This document shows positions 17,786 through 19,090 of a stretch of 19,090 nt of DNA, piece after piece; position 1 is the first letter of the stretch, and every line of letters starts with the position of its first letter. The notes under the pieces are model-generated. The model ran no database searches. It was not told the origin of the DNA and worked only from the letters and a program-made list of their open reading frames with translations. Source of the DNA: Desulfovibrio sp. (lineage in GTDB: Bacteria; Desulfobacterota; Desulfovibrionia; Desulfovibrionales; Desulfovibrionaceae); contig JALHHV010000013.1 in assembly GCA_022837365.1 (NCBI GenBank), forward strand, positions 1 through 19,090, read 5' to 3'. The position numbers and the translations under genes are program-made.

Positions 17786-19090
17786 TCGACGAGGCGGCGG
17801 AAAGTTTCCGGCAACTGCCGGAAGGCTACATGCGCGAACGCGCCGCCGACCTGGTGGACGTGGGCGCGCGCGTGCTGCGCCTGCTCACCGGCGCGCCGGT
17901 GCTGCTGGCCACGGACCTTGGCCCCTCGGACATGGCCCACCTGGACCTCGCGCTGGTGCTGGGCATCGTGACCATGCAGGGCGGGGCCACCTCGCACGCG
18001 GCCATCCTGGCCCGGTCCATGGGCATTCCGGCCGTGGTGGGTGCGGGTGCACTGGCCGCCAACGTGGCCGACGGGATCACCGTGGGCCTCGACGGGGCCA
18101 CCGGCGAGATCTGGATATCCCCCGCCCCCGGCGTGCTGGCATCCATCGAACCCGCCCCCGGCGTGCTGGCATCCATCGAATCCCGCCGGGCCGCGTGGCA
18201 GGCCGCCCGGCAGGCCGCACTGGCCGGTGCCGACCGGCCCGCCGTGACCACCGACGGCCGCCAGGTGCACGTGCACGCCAACATCGGCGCCCCGGCCGAC
18301 GCGCCCGCCGCCCTGCAAAGCGGCGCGGAGGGCGTGGGCCTGTTCCGCACCGAGTTCCTGTTCCTGGACCGGGCCGCCGCCCCGGACGAGGAGGAGCAGC
18401 GCGCCGCCTACGCCGCCGCTGCCGCCGCCATGCCCGGCCTGCCGGTGGTGGTGCGCACCCTGGACATCGGCGGCGACAAGCCGGTGCCGTATCTGGGCGA
18501 CTTCGCGGCGGGAGAGGACAACCCCTTCCTGGGCGTGCGCGGCATCCGTTTCTGCCTGGCCCGGCGCGACCTGTTCCTGACCCAGTTGCGCGCCCTGCTG
18601 CGCGCCGCCGCCGAGCATCCCCTGCGGGTCATGTTCCCCATGGTGGCCCACCCCGGCGAACTGGCCGCCGCAAAGGCCATGCTGGACGAGGCGCGCGCCG
18701 CGCTGAACGCCGAAGGGCTGCCCCACGGCCCGGTGGAGGTGGGCATCATGGTCGAGGTGCCCGCCGCCGTGGCCCTGGCCGATCAACTGGCGCGCGAGGC
18801 GGCCTTCTTCAGCATCGGCACCAACGACCTGGCCCAGTACGTCATGGCCGCCGACCGGGGCAACGCCGCCGTGGCGGACCTGTCGGACGCACTGCACCCG
18901 GCCGTGCTGCGCATGGTGCGCGACACCGTTGCGGCGGGCAATGCGGCGGGCATACCCGTGGCCATGTGCGGCGAACTGGCGGGCAGCGCCGAGGCCATCC
19001 CGCTGCTGGTGGGGCTGGGACTGGATGAACTGAGCATGAACGGCCCGGCCATTCCGCGCGCCAAGGACGTGGTGCGCGGCTGCGACATGG
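17641..19090 (+). pseudogene. dhaM: DhaM, EI (PEP-phosphotransferase) part, out of frame and 3'-partial
   Basis: This frame stays open to the window edge and encodes most of enzyme I, which takes phosphate from PEP and passes it to HPr. It has the helical HPr-binding region (EIFVMHRLLLDDATI...), the phospho-His domain GGATSHAAILAR with the active His codon at 17995-17997, RTEFLF, the PEP-domain signature IGTNDLAQYVMAADR, and the active Cys in MCGELAG near 18966. All catalytic residues expected so far are present, so the domain itself is not decayed. It is separated from the EIIA-HPr part only by the deletion and frame change near 17641. GTG 17653 or ATG 17686 could start it, but neither has a clear ribosome site. 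A perfect 30-bp tandem duplication lies at 18121-18180. Confidence 0.85.
18121..18180 (+). repeat. perfect 30-bp tandem duplication inside the EI domain
   Basis: Bases 18121-18150 and 18151-18180 are identical and in frame, duplicating ten codons (PAPGVLASIE). It falls just after the phospho-His domain (GEIWISP), in a linker where extra length may be tolerated. Complete identity suggests a recent event. Confidence 0.95.

Overview
The window is very GC-rich and carries two gene sets that together point to a sulfate-reducing deltaproteobacterium of the Desulfovibrio/Nitratidesulfovibrio type. One is a Kdp potassium-transport locus with a cut-down KdpD and a sigma-54-type response regulator. The other is an ArsR-methyltransferase fusion regulator (SahR-like) beside ahcY. 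This placement is inferred from gene content and composition; no database search was made. Layout, + strand 1-1055: the end of a VWA-like (DUF2201-type) protein, then a small unknown gene that runs 50 bp into the convergent response-regulator gene. Minus strand 10663 down to 1006: one transport-and-control cluster, kdpF-kdpA-kdpB-kdpC, then a 244 bp gap, then a truncated kdpD (KdpD domain plus Usp domain only), a separate membrane histidine kinase and an NtrC-family response regulator. A good -24/-12 (sigma-54) promoter lies about 100 bp upstream of kdpF, which fits the NtrC-type regulator and replaces the usual KdpE arrangement. 10664-11174 is the divergent control region. It holds that promoter, a run of 9-bp tandem repeats, and a sigma-70-like promoter overlapped by TTGAT/ATCAA dyads for the next operon. 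+ strand 11175-13629: sahR-like regulator, a structured gap, then ahcY, whose 3' end is broken by a deletion and frameshift; a terminator follows. Minus strand 13743-14444: a Fic-fold protein with Gln in place of the catalytic His. + strand 14665-19090: dhaK, a 355 bp gap, dhaL, and dhaM (EIIA-HPr-EI), the PTS-dependent dihydroxyacetone kinase that uses PEP as phosphate donor. dhaM is also broken by a small deletion and frameshift, and its EI half runs off the window. The most unusual signal is a pair of ~108 bp palindromic elements, one in the kdpC-kdpD gap (5764-5871) and one in the dhaK-dhaL gap (15743-15851). Their stems differ in sequence but stay paired, while loop and flank segments are conserved. 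This looks like a dispersed structured repeat inserted inside operons. A second theme is small rearrangements: apparent deletions in ahcY, dhaM and possibly the first two genes, 30-bp tandem duplications in the histidine kinase and EI, and low-complexity inserts in several Kdp-locus proteins.
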